From: Planctomycetota bacterium
Lineage (GTDB): Bacteria; Planctomycetota; Planctomycetia; Pirellulales; Pirellulaceae
NCBI GenBank assembly: GCA_963204915.1
Contig: CAUJHS010000022.1
Span: 124,001-188,000, forward strand
Length of the DNA: 64,000 nucleotides
Reading direction: 5' to 3'
How positions within the stretch are numbered: the stretch's first letter is position 1; each line of letters starts with the position of its first letter. Made by a program: the position numbers and the translations under genes. The notes beneath the pieces were generated by a model. That model was not told where the DNA came from. It worked only from the letters and a program-made list of their open reading frames with translations, and searched no databases. Below are positions 1 through 9,661 of the stretch, in pieces.

Positions 1-54
1 GAACGCCTCAACATCCTAGCAATTACGTGTTCATACGGCGAATTACGTAGATTC

Positions 55-91
55 AGGTCCGCATCACGTAGGTGTGATGCGGACCTTTTTT
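55..91 (+). terminator. Intrinsic terminator of an off-window gene
   Basis: A 13-bp perfect inverted repeat (arms 55-67 and 74-86, AGGTCCGCATCAC and its complement) with a 6-base loop runs straight into a run of Ts (86-91) on the + strand. It should end transcription of a gene lying left of the window. It also sits 46 bases beyond the stop of the minus-strand gene at 137, but on that strand no T-run follows, so service for that gene is less likely. Confidence 0.85.
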
Positions 92-136
92 CGTTCGCGA
101 TGGATCCGTCACTCGGTGCCACCTTATCGCGCCAAT

Positions 137-3100
137 CTAATGGTGATGATGTTCATGCTCGGTTTGGAAAAGCGGATGTTTTTCGTTTCCGCCCGCGATT
201 ACATAACCAAGCAGATCGAGGATTTCATCCGCCGTCAACTTATCGAGCAAACCCTGGGGCATGATCGAAGCGGTGGACTTCACCCGTTCGTCAATCGACG
301 ATTTGGGAATGGTGGTAGGCTCTTGGCTAACTAGCGGGTTCTCGATAACTTTAACGAACTCTGGCGTTTCCTCCAAAATCAAACCTGTCACGATCTTGCC
401 GTTATCGAGCACGAAGCTATAAGGTTGAAACTTCTCGTTAATCCGTTTCGACGGCTCTAACACTTCGCGCAACACGTCCTCATGCGTCCATTTTGGGTCG
501 AGCTTGGTCAAATCGGGGCCAAACTCGTTGCCTTGACCGTTCAGTTTATGGCACGCCACGCAGCTTGCGATCTGAAACATTTGCTTGGCGTTACTGAAGG
601 ATCGCTCCTCACTCAACTGCACGAGCGAGGGCGCCAAGTCATTGAAAGTCCATTCCTTTCGCGGGCGATTCAACTTCAGCAATTCATCTTGAATGGGCAA
701 GGGATGAGCCGCGAGATAGCCTTCCGGATCGGCTAAGTATTCATCCATGTTTTCGACGACATAAAGTGCGCCGTGCATTCGTCTCCAGTGACCAGGATAC
801 GTGCAAACATAGGGATACACTCCCGGTTTCTCGGGCGCAATGAAGCTTAACTGCTGCATATCAAGTGGTTGAAGCAGCTTGCTCGACAGGAGAATCTTAT
901 CTGACTTTGGCACAAAGTAACGGCTCATTGCGTCCGCCGTTTGCGCGGTTGTCTCGCCCAACAATCCAATTTCTTCGAGTGAGCCAGGCTGCACAATCAC
1001 AAAATTGTGCGGCATGATGTCGGTGTTCTCGAAAATAAACTCAACGGGCTTGCCAGACCGCACCACCAAGCGTTCCTTGTCAAAGGCCATTCGGTGCGGC
1101 CGCGTGCCAACCCGCACCACTTGTACGCCTAGTTCGCCCAATTGAGCCCGCACCCGTGTAGCGTCGCCTGGAGGGAGGAGCGACGTCAACGAATCTCCTA
1201 GTTGCAGCGCTTCTAACGCAGCAGGCGAGGTCCTTTCGTTCTGTGGGATCGTCGCAATATACGCCAGCAAACTTTCGATAAGCGACGACGCCTCCGTAGG
1301 CGGCCAGTCGCGGCGCGGCACTCGCTGAATTGCGCGAATCGCCGCAAGTCGGTCGACGTCGTTTCGAATAAACGCGGCGAGCGCCTGAAATGTTTCTGAC
1401 TCTTTACCGCGCAAGTACGTAAGTGCGTTCATCGCAGCGCGGCGCACCAGACCTTCGGGACCGCCGCCTTCGAGGACCAGTTCAACTTTCTCTTTCGGGG
1501 CCGGGACTTTCTCTTGACGAAACACCATGCCGCGATTGCGATCCAGCACGCGCAACGTAAAACCGTCCAATCGGTTACCTAGATCGCCTTCATTGCGGTT
1601 ATAAACGGCAACTGCGTCGATGGGGAACTCGCCGCCCAAATCGACTTCCCACCAGGGATCGGGACGGTCTTCGGGAGTATGCGTTTGACCTCCGCCTCCG
1701 TACGACGGATTCTTGTTGCCATCAATCGCGCGCTGCGCTTCGCCGCCATGCCCAGTCGCGCTTTGAGTCGCCTTCCCTTGCCGAGCGACATTACGGCCGT
1801 CGCTCATGACTTCGACTTCCGCTAGCGTTAGCGTGCGTCGCCTGCCGGGAAGTTCGATTCGAACATAGCGACCGTAAGTTCCCTTTGACTTTGCGTCTGT
1901 TGAGGCGAGCGATTCAGGTAATCCCTGCAGCAACGGCGCAATACGAGGATAGAGGCTGGCTTGCACAGTCGCGTCAGGAATTAGCGGAACAGCGTTTACG
2001 AAATCCGCCAAGCGTCGCGCCGATTGCGTCGCAAATGGCCAGGCGCGCTCAGCCCCACCATCAGCCGAGATAAGCGCCACATAACCAATTTGCCGTAAGA
2101 CCGGCAGCCGCGAGTCTGCGGCCATCGTCTCAAACTCTTTACGGACTGCCGCCAACTCGCTAGGCGAACGCTCGGTCAAAAGACGCACAAGAGCGTAAAC
2201 CACGCTCAAGTCCTGGGCCTTTTCATCCAATCCCTTGACGGCATCCAACAGCACGTGCAACTCGGGCTTATTCTGCAGTTTGGCCAATCCCGATACGGCG
2301 TCGCGTCGTTGCTGATCGGACACGTCGGAGCGATACAGCATCTCAAGAAAAACAGCCCGGTCGCGCGGCATCTTGAGCAGTTCTTCGGTCGTGACGTTGC
2401 GCAACAGGTATCGCATTCCCGCTTCGCTGGTAACCGAGACCGTGCGGCCCTCGGCCAAGGCTTCCTTCCAATAGGGCTCGAGCGCCTTCATCGTTTCCGT
2501 GCGCACAAAATCCAAGTATTCATCCGTGGGATATTCAGCGGAGATAATGGGAACTTCAATTGCTTCGGCAGTTCTAAAAAAGCTTGCCGCGCGCACCGCC
2601 TCCAATCGGACACGCGGATGCCTATCCGCCGCGAGTTGTTTAAGCTGTTCGAGCGAACCAGGCAAACGCTCGGCCCAATAACTCACCACGCGCGTGGCCG
2701 CAGCCCGGGCGCGGTGGTCGGGCGACTGTAGCACGCGATGGATTAGCTGCTCGTTCACAACGTTGTGTTGCTGGTGAATCCACAACGCTTCGACCAAGTG
2801 ATGTTCATAGTCGGTATCGGACTTATCAAGACGCGCGATCCACTCTTCGGTCGCGCGGACAACTTCTTGCGTGGTGCGATTGCTCAATTCGATTCGAACG
2901 CGAGAGCGCACTCGGTCTTCCGGCGACTTAAGCAAATCGAGTAACTTCTCAATCGGTTCACCCACAATCTTCACAGGCGTGAGTAAAGGTCGATCCGGAC
3001 AAATGACCCGATAGACACGGCCGTGTTCTTGGTCGCGATTCGGATCGCGAATGTGATGCTGCATGTGTCCGATAATGGGATTTTGCCAATCGACAAAGTA

Positions 3101-5119
3101 CAGCGCGCCGTCGGGACCGATCTCAAAATCCACCGGTCGGAACTTAGGATCCGACGAGGAAACAATCGGCTCGATCTCTGTGCCGGCGTAACTCGCGCCA
3201 TTTTCGGCGATCTTGTACTGCAGGATTCCCTGGAAACCAATCACATTGCCCACCAACAAGGTTCCTTGATTGCGTTCAGGAAAGTGTCGACTCGAAAGAA
3301 TCTCCGTCGCGGGACAAGGGCGAGTACGCTGCTGATACAGACGCGGCGGCGTGGGGTGCTTCGCGGGAAACTCTAAATGCCCGGAAAACAGCGCGCCATG
3401 CCAAGGCTGGGCCGATGTGCCGTCATGCACAAAATCATTGCCCCAACGATCAAAGACATGTCCGTGTGGGTTCGCAAAATCATAAGGAATATATCGGTCC
3501 ACCCGCCACGTGCGCGGATCAAACCTCCAAACACATGCGTTGTTATTGCGCTGTGAGCCTTGATGTAACGTTTCAACTTGAGATTGGTGGAACACTCCTT
3601 CCTGGAAATACATCGCGCCGTCGGGACCGAATGCAAAGCTATTTGCGGCATGGTGCGTATCTGCCGAATCCAAGCCGTGCAGCACCCGCACACGTACGTC
3701 GGCGACGTCGTCCCCGTCGGTATCCTTGAGGAACAAGAGATCCGGCGCCACAGCCACGAGCACGCCGCCTCCCCAGAACTCAAAACCGGTCGGGTTGTGC
3801 AAACCTCCGGCAAACGTCTTACAACGATCGGCACGGCCGTCCCCATTGTCATCCTCTAAGATGAGCAACTTGTCGTCCATCGGATCTTTCGGCTTCCAGT
3901 GGGGATAGCTGGGCCAAGCCGCGATCCAAAGACGCCCCCGCGGGTCAAACGCCATTTGCACCGGGTTGGCTACTTCCGGAAACATGTCTTCCGAGGCGAC
4001 CAGTTCAACCTTCATCCCTTCGGCAACCGTCATCATACTGATAGCTTCTTCTCCACCGAAAAACTTGTGTTTGCCGCCTTCCAGTGGTCCTGGCATGTTG
4101 GTCTTCACAGGAATAAAGGACGGAGTGGTCCCATCCAGCGCAGCTATCTTCTCTTCAATGACTTGGGCTGTCGTTGCCTCTGGGTCGCGTGCAACTTGCC
4201 AAATAATTTGGTCGCGATTGGCGGTCATCGAGTCGAGAACTTGCATTTCGCGCTGCATGACATCCCAGTTGCTGATGTCGTCGGTGTACTTCAAACTCGA
4301 CCGACCACCAAACACGTTGAATCCGTCCGTTGTTCGGTATCGATGGAACCAGTAGAAGTTCTTATCCTTCACGACCTGCCGCAGTTTTTCCAAAGATTCG
4401 GACGTCCAATTTGACGTAGCTTTCGGCGCCAATGCCTGAACGATGATCTCTGCGACTGCGTGGTTGCCACGTTCATTGAGAAAGTGGCCGTTCATGGTGA
4501 ATGGTTCGTCCGACGATTCGTAAACCTGCAACGTTGGATGAAATAGATCGACAAAGGGGACGTTATGCTTCTCTGCAATCTCCGCCATCGCCTGGGTGTA
4601 TAATTCCAGCCGCCGATTGTGCTCCGCACCTGTGGGCAAGTCTGGATCATTCAGGTTTTCAAACGCAATGGGAGAAAACAAAACGAGTCTCGCCGCATTT
4701 TGGCCATCGTACTTTTGTCCCATCGTGTGCTGGACAAATGCGTCTAATTCATCTTTGAACCGCGCCAGTCCTGCTTGATCGGAAAACGACTCGTTGTAAC
4801 CAAAGAACGCGAAGACTACATCTGCCTGGACTCGCGTGAGCCATTCATCCGGACTACCGAAGTTGGCTGAGCGTAAGCGTTGATTGACCTCGTCTCCCGA
4901 AAAACCGAGATTGCGAAACGACAACCCGTGTTGCGGGAATCGAGCCTGAAAGAGCGTTTCCAGCCAACCGTCGTGCTGCATCCGTTCGGCCAACACATTA
5001 CCGACGAGGACGATGCGATCTTCTTTCTGGGGCGTCCAGTCGGCCCCCTTTGAAGACTGTGACGTTAGGACAATGGTCGCCAATAGCGCCAGACAAACAT
5101 ATTTTGATGACAATTTCAT
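137..5119 (-). CDS. Fused SGNH / PVC-type dehydrogenase / azurin / cytochrome c protein
   Basis: A 1660-residue exported protein with a signal peptide at residues 1-25. In order it carries an SGNH-hydrolase-like domain (about 30-235), a PVC-type membrane-bound dehydrogenase beta-propeller (about 355-715), HEAT-like repeats (about 730-960), an F5/8 type C (discoidin-like) domain (about 1080-1205), a blue-copper azurin/plastocyanin-like domain (about 1345-1455, with PHNFV and a Cys1439...His...Met copper site), and a cytochrome c domain with CVACH at 1520-1524. The C-terminus is His-rich. This family is expanded in Planctomycetes and is thought to oxidise sugar-like substrates in the periplasm or at the cell surface; the true substrate is unknown. 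The SGNH block I reads VGNVLAERM, so the canonical catalytic Ser is absent. Having both a copper site and a haem on one chain suggests an intramolecular electron path, which is my inference. Confidence 0.9.
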   Translation of the reverse strand: MKLSSKYVCLALLATIVLTSQSSKGADWTPQKEDRIVLVGNVLAERMQHDGWLETLFQARFPQHGLSFRNLGFSGDEVNQRLRSANFGSPDEWLTRVQADVVFAFFGYNESFSDQAGLARFKDELDAFVQHTMGQKYDGQNAARLVLFSPIAFENLNDPDLPTGAEHNRRLELYTQAMAEIAEKHNVPFVDLFHPTLQVYESSDEPFTMNGHFLNERGNHAVAEIIVQALAPKATSNWTSESLEKLRQVVKDKNFYWFHRYRTTDGFNVFGGRSSLKYTDDISNWDVMQREMQVLDSMTANRDQIIWQVARDPEATTAQVIEEKIAALDGTTPSFIPVKTNMPGPLEGGKHKFFGGEEAISMMTVAEGMKVELVASEDMFPEVANPVQMAFDPRGRLWIAAWPSYPHWKPKDPMDDKLLILEDDNGDGRADRCKTFAGGLHNPTGFEFWGGGVLVAVAPDLLFLKDTDGDDVADVRVRVLHGLDSADTHHAANSFAFGPDGAMYFQEGVFHQSQVETLHQGSQRNNNACVWRFDPRTWRVDRYIPYDFANPHGHVFDRWGNDFVHDGTSAQPWHGALFSGHLEFPAKHPTPPRLYQQRTRPCPATEILSSRHFPERNQGTLLVGNVIGFQGILQYKIAENGASYAGTEIEPIVSSSDPKFRPVDFEIGPDGALYFVDWQNPIIGHMQHHIRDPNRDQEHGRVYRVICPDRPLLTPVKIVGEPIEKLLDLLKSPEDRVRSRVRIELSNRTTQEVVRATEEWIARLDKSDTDYEHHLVEALWIHQQHNVVNEQLIHRVLQSPDHRARAAATRVVSYWAERLPGSLEQLKQLAADRHPRVRLEAVRAASFFRTAEAIEVPIISAEYPTDEYLDFVRTETMKALEPYWKEALAEGRTVSVTSEAGMRYLLRNVTTEELLKMPRDRAVFLEMLYRSDVSDQQRRDAVSGLAKLQNKPELHVLLDAVKGLDEKAQDLSVVYALVRLLTERSPSELAAVRKEFETMAADSRLPVLRQIGYVALISADGGAERAWPFATQSARRLADFVNAVPLIPDATVQASLYPRIAPLLQGLPESLASTDAKSKGTYGRYVRIELPGRRRTLTLAEVEVMSDGRNVARQGKATQSATGHGGEAQRAIDGNKNPSYGGGGQTHTPEDRPDPWWEVDLGGEFPIDAVAVYNRNEGDLGNRLDGFTLRVLDRNRGMVFRQEKVPAPKEKVELVLEGGGPEGLVRRAAMNALTYLRGKESETFQALAAFIRNDVDRLAAIRAIQRVPRRDWPPTEASSLIESLLAYIATIPQNERTSPAALEALQLGDSLTSLLPPGDATRVRAQLGELGVQVVRVGTRPHRMAFDKERLVVRSGKPVEFIFENTDIMPHNFVIVQPGSLEEIGLLGETTAQTADAMSRYFVPKSDKILLSSKLLQPLDMQQLSFIAPEKPGVYPYVCTYPGHWRRMHGALYVVENMDEYLADPEGYLAAHPLPIQDELLKLNRPRKEWTFNDLAPSLVQLSEERSFSNAKQMFQIASCVACHKLNGQGNEFGPDLTKLDPKWTHEDVLREVLEPSKRINEKFQPYSFVLDNGKIVTGLILEETPEFVKVIENPLVSQEPTTIPKSSIDERVKSTASIMPQGLLDKLTADEILDLLGYVIAGGNEKHPLFQTEHEHHHH

Positions 5120-5439
5120 GACATGAAGTGAAGAAGCGGGGCGGCGAAATGTAAGATGCGTCAGGCCGGCGGCCCAAGGGCAGGAACGATCTATGTAAGC
5201 AATGCAGAGGTATGGGGGTCAATTTTAGTGAACGCAAACGGGCATTTCATCCCCTTGGGTCGGAATTTCCACAGTGTCTAGCCATTTTGGGCGACGGAGC
5301 TTAGAATTTGGGTTAGTTGCCAAGCGCACAGGGAGGCGTTCCCGGAGGTCAACCCGCTTCCTTGCAAAGCCGAAAAGGATGGAGCCCGCGCTTCGCAGCA
5401 TACCTTCCATGTTTGTCCCCTTTGTACGAGCGGTAGGCG
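5120..5439. other. Divergent intergenic region
   Basis: These 320 bases separate two divergently transcribed genes and must contain both promoters. The short open frames here lack ribosome-binding sites and resemble no known protein. I see no clear hairpin or strong sigma70 box. Confidence 0.5.
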
Positions 5440-6114
5440 ATGTCCCGGTTTTCGTTGCGCGTTCTGGACGGCGCTGACCGAGGGCGCGTGTTCGATCACC
5501 TAGCGCCCCCCATCACCATCGGTCGCGAGGAAGGGAACACAATTCAACTCAATGATGAACGGGTCAGCCGTTATCATATTAAGATCCAAGAGGACCATGA
5601 GAAGTTGGTGCTGACCGATCTGGAAAGCACCAATGGTACGAAAGTCAACGGCGAAGACGTGCAACTGCGTATTCTCCGATTTGGCGACATGATCACCGTA
5701 GGACGGTCGGTATTGCTTTTTGGAAGCCGAGATCAAATCGCCCTACGATTGGCGCAGTTACGCGGAGAAACGGGAACCGACGCCACACGATATCGTGAGG
5801 AATCAAGCAGCAGTTCGAAACGACCACCGGGAAAACTCGACTTTGAACTGAGTCTCAGCGAGCGAGAAGACATCCAATCGACAATGCATCTTCTTGAGCC
5901 GCCCCAGATTCCTGAGCGTCTCAGCCCCGGTCAGGCGGCTCAGCTTTCGGAACTCTTGGAGTATTTGCACTTGCGCATCCGCCGTTTGCTGCAAACCGTC
6001 AAGGTTGACGATAAAGTCGAACGAGCCACCTTGGACACGCGTCGCTGGCAAGATCTGGTCGACTTGCAGTCTCGTCTTGCGGAATATCTGCGTGAAATCG
6101 GCGAACCGGACTAG
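5440..6114 (+). CDS. FHA-domain protein
   Basis: A 224-residue soluble protein. Residues 1-95 form a forkhead-associated domain, with the phosphothreonine-binding signature GR at IGREEGN, then SRYH (about residues 44-47) and the STNG loop. FHA domains bind phosphothreonine and usually act beside Ser/Thr kinases, which are abundant in Planctomycetes. The C-terminal 80 residues are predicted helical, rich in Leu, Arg and Gln, and match nothing I know. A charged Ser-rich linker (about 110-130) joins the two. No kinase or phosphatase lies nearby, so the partner is unknown. The start is supported by AGG just upstream of ATG. Confidence 0.85.
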   Translation: MSRFSLRVLDGADRGRVFDHLAPPITIGREEGNTIQLNDERVSRYHIKIQEDHEKLVLTDLESTNGTKVNGEDVQLRILRFGDMITVGRSVLLFGSRDQIALRLAQLRGETGTDATRYREESSSSSKRPPGKLDFELSLSEREDIQSTMHLLEPPQIPERLSPGQAAQLSELLEYLHLRIRRLLQTVKVDDKVERATLDTRRWQDLVDLQSRLAEYLREIGEPD

Positions 6115-6170
6115 CCGACCACAAATCTCGTGCATGCGAACCGTCGCAAACTTTCGAAGCGCTCGCCAAT

Positions 6171-6794
6171 TTAAGTCCTTCTCAATGCAATCACTGCGGG
6201 GGGATAAGGTCGCACATTCCACTGTTCGTGATTCGGCAACTCCGCAGGATCAAAGCGGTCATCCGATTCAACCGCGACAACGCTTCCCGGGGGTGCGATC
6301 GCAAGAATCTTTTCGATGATTTCCAACAAATCGGCTTTACGATCAACATAATAATCCCAGGGCGGTGAGCAAAACACCGTCCAAGGATGGCTGTCGTCGA
6401 AATCTCGCGCTGCGGTAAGACGGCGCACCCAGAGAAATGTATCGCCAGGAAGGACCTCGGCCATATCGTTCGCTTCAAGCGCCCGAATATTATCTTGGAT
6501 AGCCCGAGCCGTAGGAAAATGTCGTTCGAGAAACGTTGCACGCAATGCGCCTCGACTAAGCGCTTCGAGTCCCAGAGCGCCCGTGCCTGCGAACAAATCC
6601 AACGCATGCGTCCCCACAACGGAGGGGCCAATCAGATTAAATACGGCTTCTCGTACTCGATCTTTCATGGGCCGGGTGACCGGGTCGCCATGATAGACCA
6701 ACTTTCGTCGCCGCCATTTGCCACCAATGATGCGTACTTCACTTGGATTGGCCGGTAGTTGAGTTGACGGCGGTTTTCGTTTGCGTTGCGGCAT
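6171..6794 (-). CDS. rsmD: 16S rRNA (guanine966-N2)-methyltransferase RsmD
   Basis: A 207-residue class I SAM-dependent methyltransferase of the RsmD family. The N-terminus has RIIGGKWRRRKL and the family's RPMKDRVREAVFN signature. The SAM-binding motif I is LDLFAGTGALGLEALSRG (about residues 64-81). The catalytic motif, normally DPPY, reads SPPW (FCSPPWDYY). Aromatic substitution at the last position is tolerated in N6/N2 methyltransferases; loss of the Asp is less usual. It methylates G966 of 16S rRNA during 30S assembly. Adjacent genes are unrelated and it appears to be monocistronic. Confidence 0.85.
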   Translation of the reverse strand: MPQRKRKPPSTQLPANPSEVRIIGGKWRRRKLVYHGDPVTRPMKDRVREAVFNLIGPSVVGTHALDLFAGTGALGLEALSRGALRATFLERHFPTARAIQDNIRALEANDMAEVLPGDTFLWVRRLTAARDFDDSHPWTVFCSPPWDYYVDRKADLLEIIEKILAIAPPGSVVAVESDDRFDPAELPNHEQWNVRPYPPAVIALRRT

Positions 6795-7035
6795 CGTGAT
6801 GGGTTGGCAAGTCTAGGATATTGGAAAGGCCGAAAATAGTCCGCCACATGCCCCGTTCTTGTTCCCGCCTCTTCGGTACAACGCCGCGTACGCTGGACGC
6901 AAGCCACGAACCAGCCTTGTGGCTCCTGCGTAAGGTGAGAAAGCGTTCCGCTTTGCGCCCGGCCCGCCTCTTTCCTAGCCGCCCGGCTTTGGTAATCTTA
7001 ATGATTCAATCAATAACCTAGAAGGAGCATCTCGC

Positions 7036-8385
7036 ATGTTTTTCGCTTGGCGAGCAATTGTATTAGCCACAGTCTTGGCGATGCCGGTCAGTTTGAACAT
7101 CGCCCAAGCCCAAGATGACAAAGCCTCTGAGCCAACGGCGCCGGCGCAACCGGTTGAACCAAACGAGGATCAGGACGGCGAGCCACCCGCGGCGGAACCG
7201 CCTGCTTCAGAGCAACCTGCCTCGCCACAACCAGCAGCACAACCGTCAACCGAACCATCGGCGACGGAGGACGCCCCAGCCAATCAGCCTAACGCTGAAC
7301 CCACGGCCGGCGCTCCGCAGTCGGGCGCTAAGGAACTTCCAAAACTCACACCCGAGGAAGCCGCACAGGCAAAGCAGTCGTACGAGGAAAAGCTTGCGGC
7401 CTGGCAGGACGTGCTGAAACAACTTCGCGAGCTGAAAGTGAAATATCAGGTCGCCGATGATAACGAGACGGCCGCTTTGCAAACACAGTGGGACGAGTTA
7501 GTCGCTAAGGGGAATCAGCTCATCCCCGAAGTTCGCTCCACAGCCATGAAAGCGTTCATCGCATCGCCTGATGACAGGAATCTAGCGCGCTTTGTGGTGA
7601 AATTCACCGAAGATGCATGGAACAAAGAACAATATCAGACTGCATTGGATCTGGCCGAAACCTTGTTAAACGGAGATGTGCAGGACCCGCCATTATACGC
7701 CGTGGCAGGCGGCTCCTCCTTCGCCCTACATCATTTTGATGAGGCTGACGCGTACTTGGCGAAAGCTAAAGAATTGAACGCGTTAAACCCTGAAGCATCG
7801 CAGTTCGCGGATCACGTTGACGAATACAAAACGCTTTGGGCCGCGGAGCAAGAGATTCGAGAGCAGGAAGCCAAGGCGGACGATCTGCCACGCGTTAAAA
7901 TGACCACATCCAGGGGCGAATTAGTCATTGAGTTATTTGAAAACGAAGCGCCCAATACGGTGGCGAACTTTATTTCGTTGGTTGAGGACGGCTTTTACAA
8001 CGGATTAGCGTTCCATCGCGTCCTGCCGCACTTTATGGCTCAAGGAGGCGACCCCAACGGCGACGGAAGCGGCGGTCCTGGCTATGAAATCCCTTGTGAA
8101 TGCTACCAAGATAACGCCCGGATGCACTTCCGCGGATCGCTCAGCATGGCTCATGCGGGGCGCGATACGGGAGGTTCTCAGTTCTTCCTTACGTTCTTGC
8201 CGACGCCGCATCTCAATGGTCGTCACACTGTGTTTGGCCGTGTAATCGAAGGCCTGGACGTGTTGGATAAAATCCAGCGTCGCGATCCTTCGGCAAGCAC
8301 GGCCGCCGAACCGGACACCATTGTCAAGGCCGAAGTGATTCGCAAACGTGATCACGAATATACGCCGAAGAAGACGGGCGAATAG
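7036..8385 (+). CDS. Exported cyclophilin-type peptidyl-prolyl isomerase (copy 1)
   Basis: A 449-residue protein with a signal peptide (about 1-25, cut after AQA), a long Pro/Glu/Ala/Gln-rich disordered linker (about 30-100), a helical TPR-like middle (about 100-275), and a cyclophilin domain (about 285-440). Active-site signatures are visible: the FHRV motif, MAQGGDP, the GGSQFF motif and [10 protein letters not shown]. It should catalyse cis-trans isomerisation of prolyl bonds outside the cytoplasm and may assist folding of exported proteins. A GGAG box precedes the ATG. A paralogue follows immediately, giving a tandem duplication with a shared layout but a much shorter linker in copy 2. 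Confidence 0.92.
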   Translation: MFFAWRAIVLATVLAMPVSLNIAQAQDDKASEPTAPAQPVEPNEDQDGEPPAAEPPASEQPASPQPAAQPSTEPSATEDAPANQPNAEPTAGAPQSGAKELPKLTPEEAAQAKQSYEEKLAAWQDVLKQLRELKVKYQVADDNETAALQTQWDELVAKGNQLIPEVRSTAMKAFIASPDDRNLARFVVKFTEDAWNKEQYQTALDLAETLLNGDVQDPPLYAVAGGSSFALHHFDEADAYLAKAKELNALNPEASQFADHVDEYKTLWAAEQEIREQEAKADDLPRVKMTTSRGELVIELFENEAPNTVANFISLVEDGFYNGLAFHRVLPHFMAQGGDPNGDGSGGPGYEIPCECYQDNARMHFRGSLSMAHAGRDTGGSQFFLTFLPTPHLNGRHTVFGRVIEGLDVLDKIQRRDPSASTAAEPDTIVKAEVIRKRDHEYTPKKTGE

Positions 8386-8413
8386 CGAATGAGACGCGTT
8401 TCCTGTCCTACTT

Positions 8414-8455
8414 ACGCTCCACACCGATGATCTTTATGTGGAGCGTGTTTCTTCA
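8414..8455 (+). terminator. Hairpin between tandem cyclophilin genes
   Basis: Perfect 10-bp arms ACGCTCCACA (8414-8423) and TGTGGAGCGT (8437-8446) enclose a 13-base loop and are followed by a T-rich stretch (GTTTCTTC). This looks like an intrinsic terminator or attenuator between the two cyclophilin genes. The in-frame ATG at 8427 falls inside the loop, which argues against using it as the start of copy 2. Confidence 0.7.
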
Positions 8456-8492
8456 TTTAATGGACGCTTCTTCTCGAATCATGGAGTGCGCT

Positions 8493-9647
8493 ATGCACAT
8501 ACGTATGTTTGGCTGGATTATCGCGTGCGCAATCGTCGCCGCACCGACTCTCGTCTTGGTAGGCCCACATATCTCGGTCGGGCAGGAAGCTCCCGCCGCC
8601 GGCGCCTCGGAAACTCCAGGTTTCGTGGAATTGCGCACGAAATCTGAGACGTTGACCGAGCAAGCGAAAAAGCTGATCGAAGAATCGCGCACCGCGACGC
8701 CCGATCGTAAGACGGCAATCCGAAAAGAATATCAAAGCTTGCTGGCCGAACACGCGCAAGTTGTTCAACAACTGGGCGAAACCGCAAAGAATGAATACAC
8801 GAAGGCGCCAAAAGAAAACGCCGAGGCCGCGCAACTCTTGGCGGATCTCGCGGCGGACCTCGTTCGCCGAGATCGCTACGAACCCGCCCTCGAACTATTA
8901 AAGCCCTTAATTGAGAATAAGAGCGACGCGAAGGGCTTATTCGCTACTGCGGGAGTCGCCGCTTTTTCTGTGAACGACTTTGATTCGGCGAAGAAATATT
9001 TTGACCAAGCCCGCGAGACAAACTCACTACGGGGCGAAGCCACTCGCTACGTGGGTTTGATCGACCAAGAACAGGCCAAGTGGGAGCGTGAGCAGGAGCT
9101 TCGTGAGAAAGAGGCCCAAGCCGACGACTTGCCTCGCGTCCGTTTGACCACGACCAAAGGCGATTTGGTTATCGAATTGTTCGAAAATGAAGCTCCGAAC
9201 ACAGTAGCGAATTTTATCTCCCTGGTCGAACAGGACTTTTACGACGGACTTCCATTCCATCGCGTATTGCCCGGCTTTATGGCGCAAGGCGGCGATCCCA
9301 AAGGCGACGGCACCGGCGGTCCCGGATACACCATCAAGTGCGAATGTCACAAGACAGACGCGCGCATGCACTTCCGTGGAACGTTAAGCATGGCGCATGC
9401 CGGGCGCGATACAGGAGGCTCCCAGTTCTTTTTGACTTTCCGCCCCACCCCGCATTTGGATAAACAGCATACCGCGTTTGGCCGCGTCATCGAGGGAATG
9501 GAGCTTCTTCCCGAGTTCACGAGGCGCGACCCTTCGTCGCTTGGCCGGTTGCCCACGCCGGACAAGATCATCACGGCCGAGGTAATTCGCAAAAGAGACC
9601 GTGAGTATCAACCGGAAATCACTCCTGAGGAGCCCAGCAAGCCGTAA
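8493..9647 (+). CDS. Exported cyclophilin-type peptidyl-prolyl isomerase (copy 2)
   Basis: About 384 residues from the preferred ATG at 8493, which has GGAG six bases upstream and gives a clean signal peptide ([15 protein letters not shown]). In-frame ATGs at 8427 and 8481 exist but are poorer. The layout is signal peptide, helical TPR-like region (about 30-225), then a cyclophilin domain with the FHRV motif, MAQGGDP and the GGSQFF motif. It is clearly paralogous to the upstream gene, with near-identical active-site blocks, but it lacks most of the Pro/Glu-rich linker. Its role is prolyl isomerisation during folding of exported proteins. Confidence 0.92.
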   Translation: MHIRMFGWIIACAIVAAPTLVLVGPHISVGQEAPAAGASETPGFVELRTKSETLTEQAKKLIEESRTATPDRKTAIRKEYQSLLAEHAQVVQQLGETAKNEYTKAPKENAEAAQLLADLAADLVRRDRYEPALELLKPLIENKSDAKGLFATAGVAAFSVNDFDSAKKYFDQARETNSLRGEATRYVGLIDQEQAKWEREQELREKEAQADDLPRVRLTTTKGDLVIELFENEAPNTVANFISLVEQDFYDGLPFHRVLPGFMAQGGDPKGDGTGGPGYTIKCECHKTDARMHFRGTLSMAHAGRDTGGSQFFLTFRPTPHLDKQHTAFGRVIEGMELLPEFTRRDPSSLGRLPTPDKIITAEVIRKRDREYQPEITPEEPSKP

Positions 9648-9661
9648 GTTGGCGCCCAACT

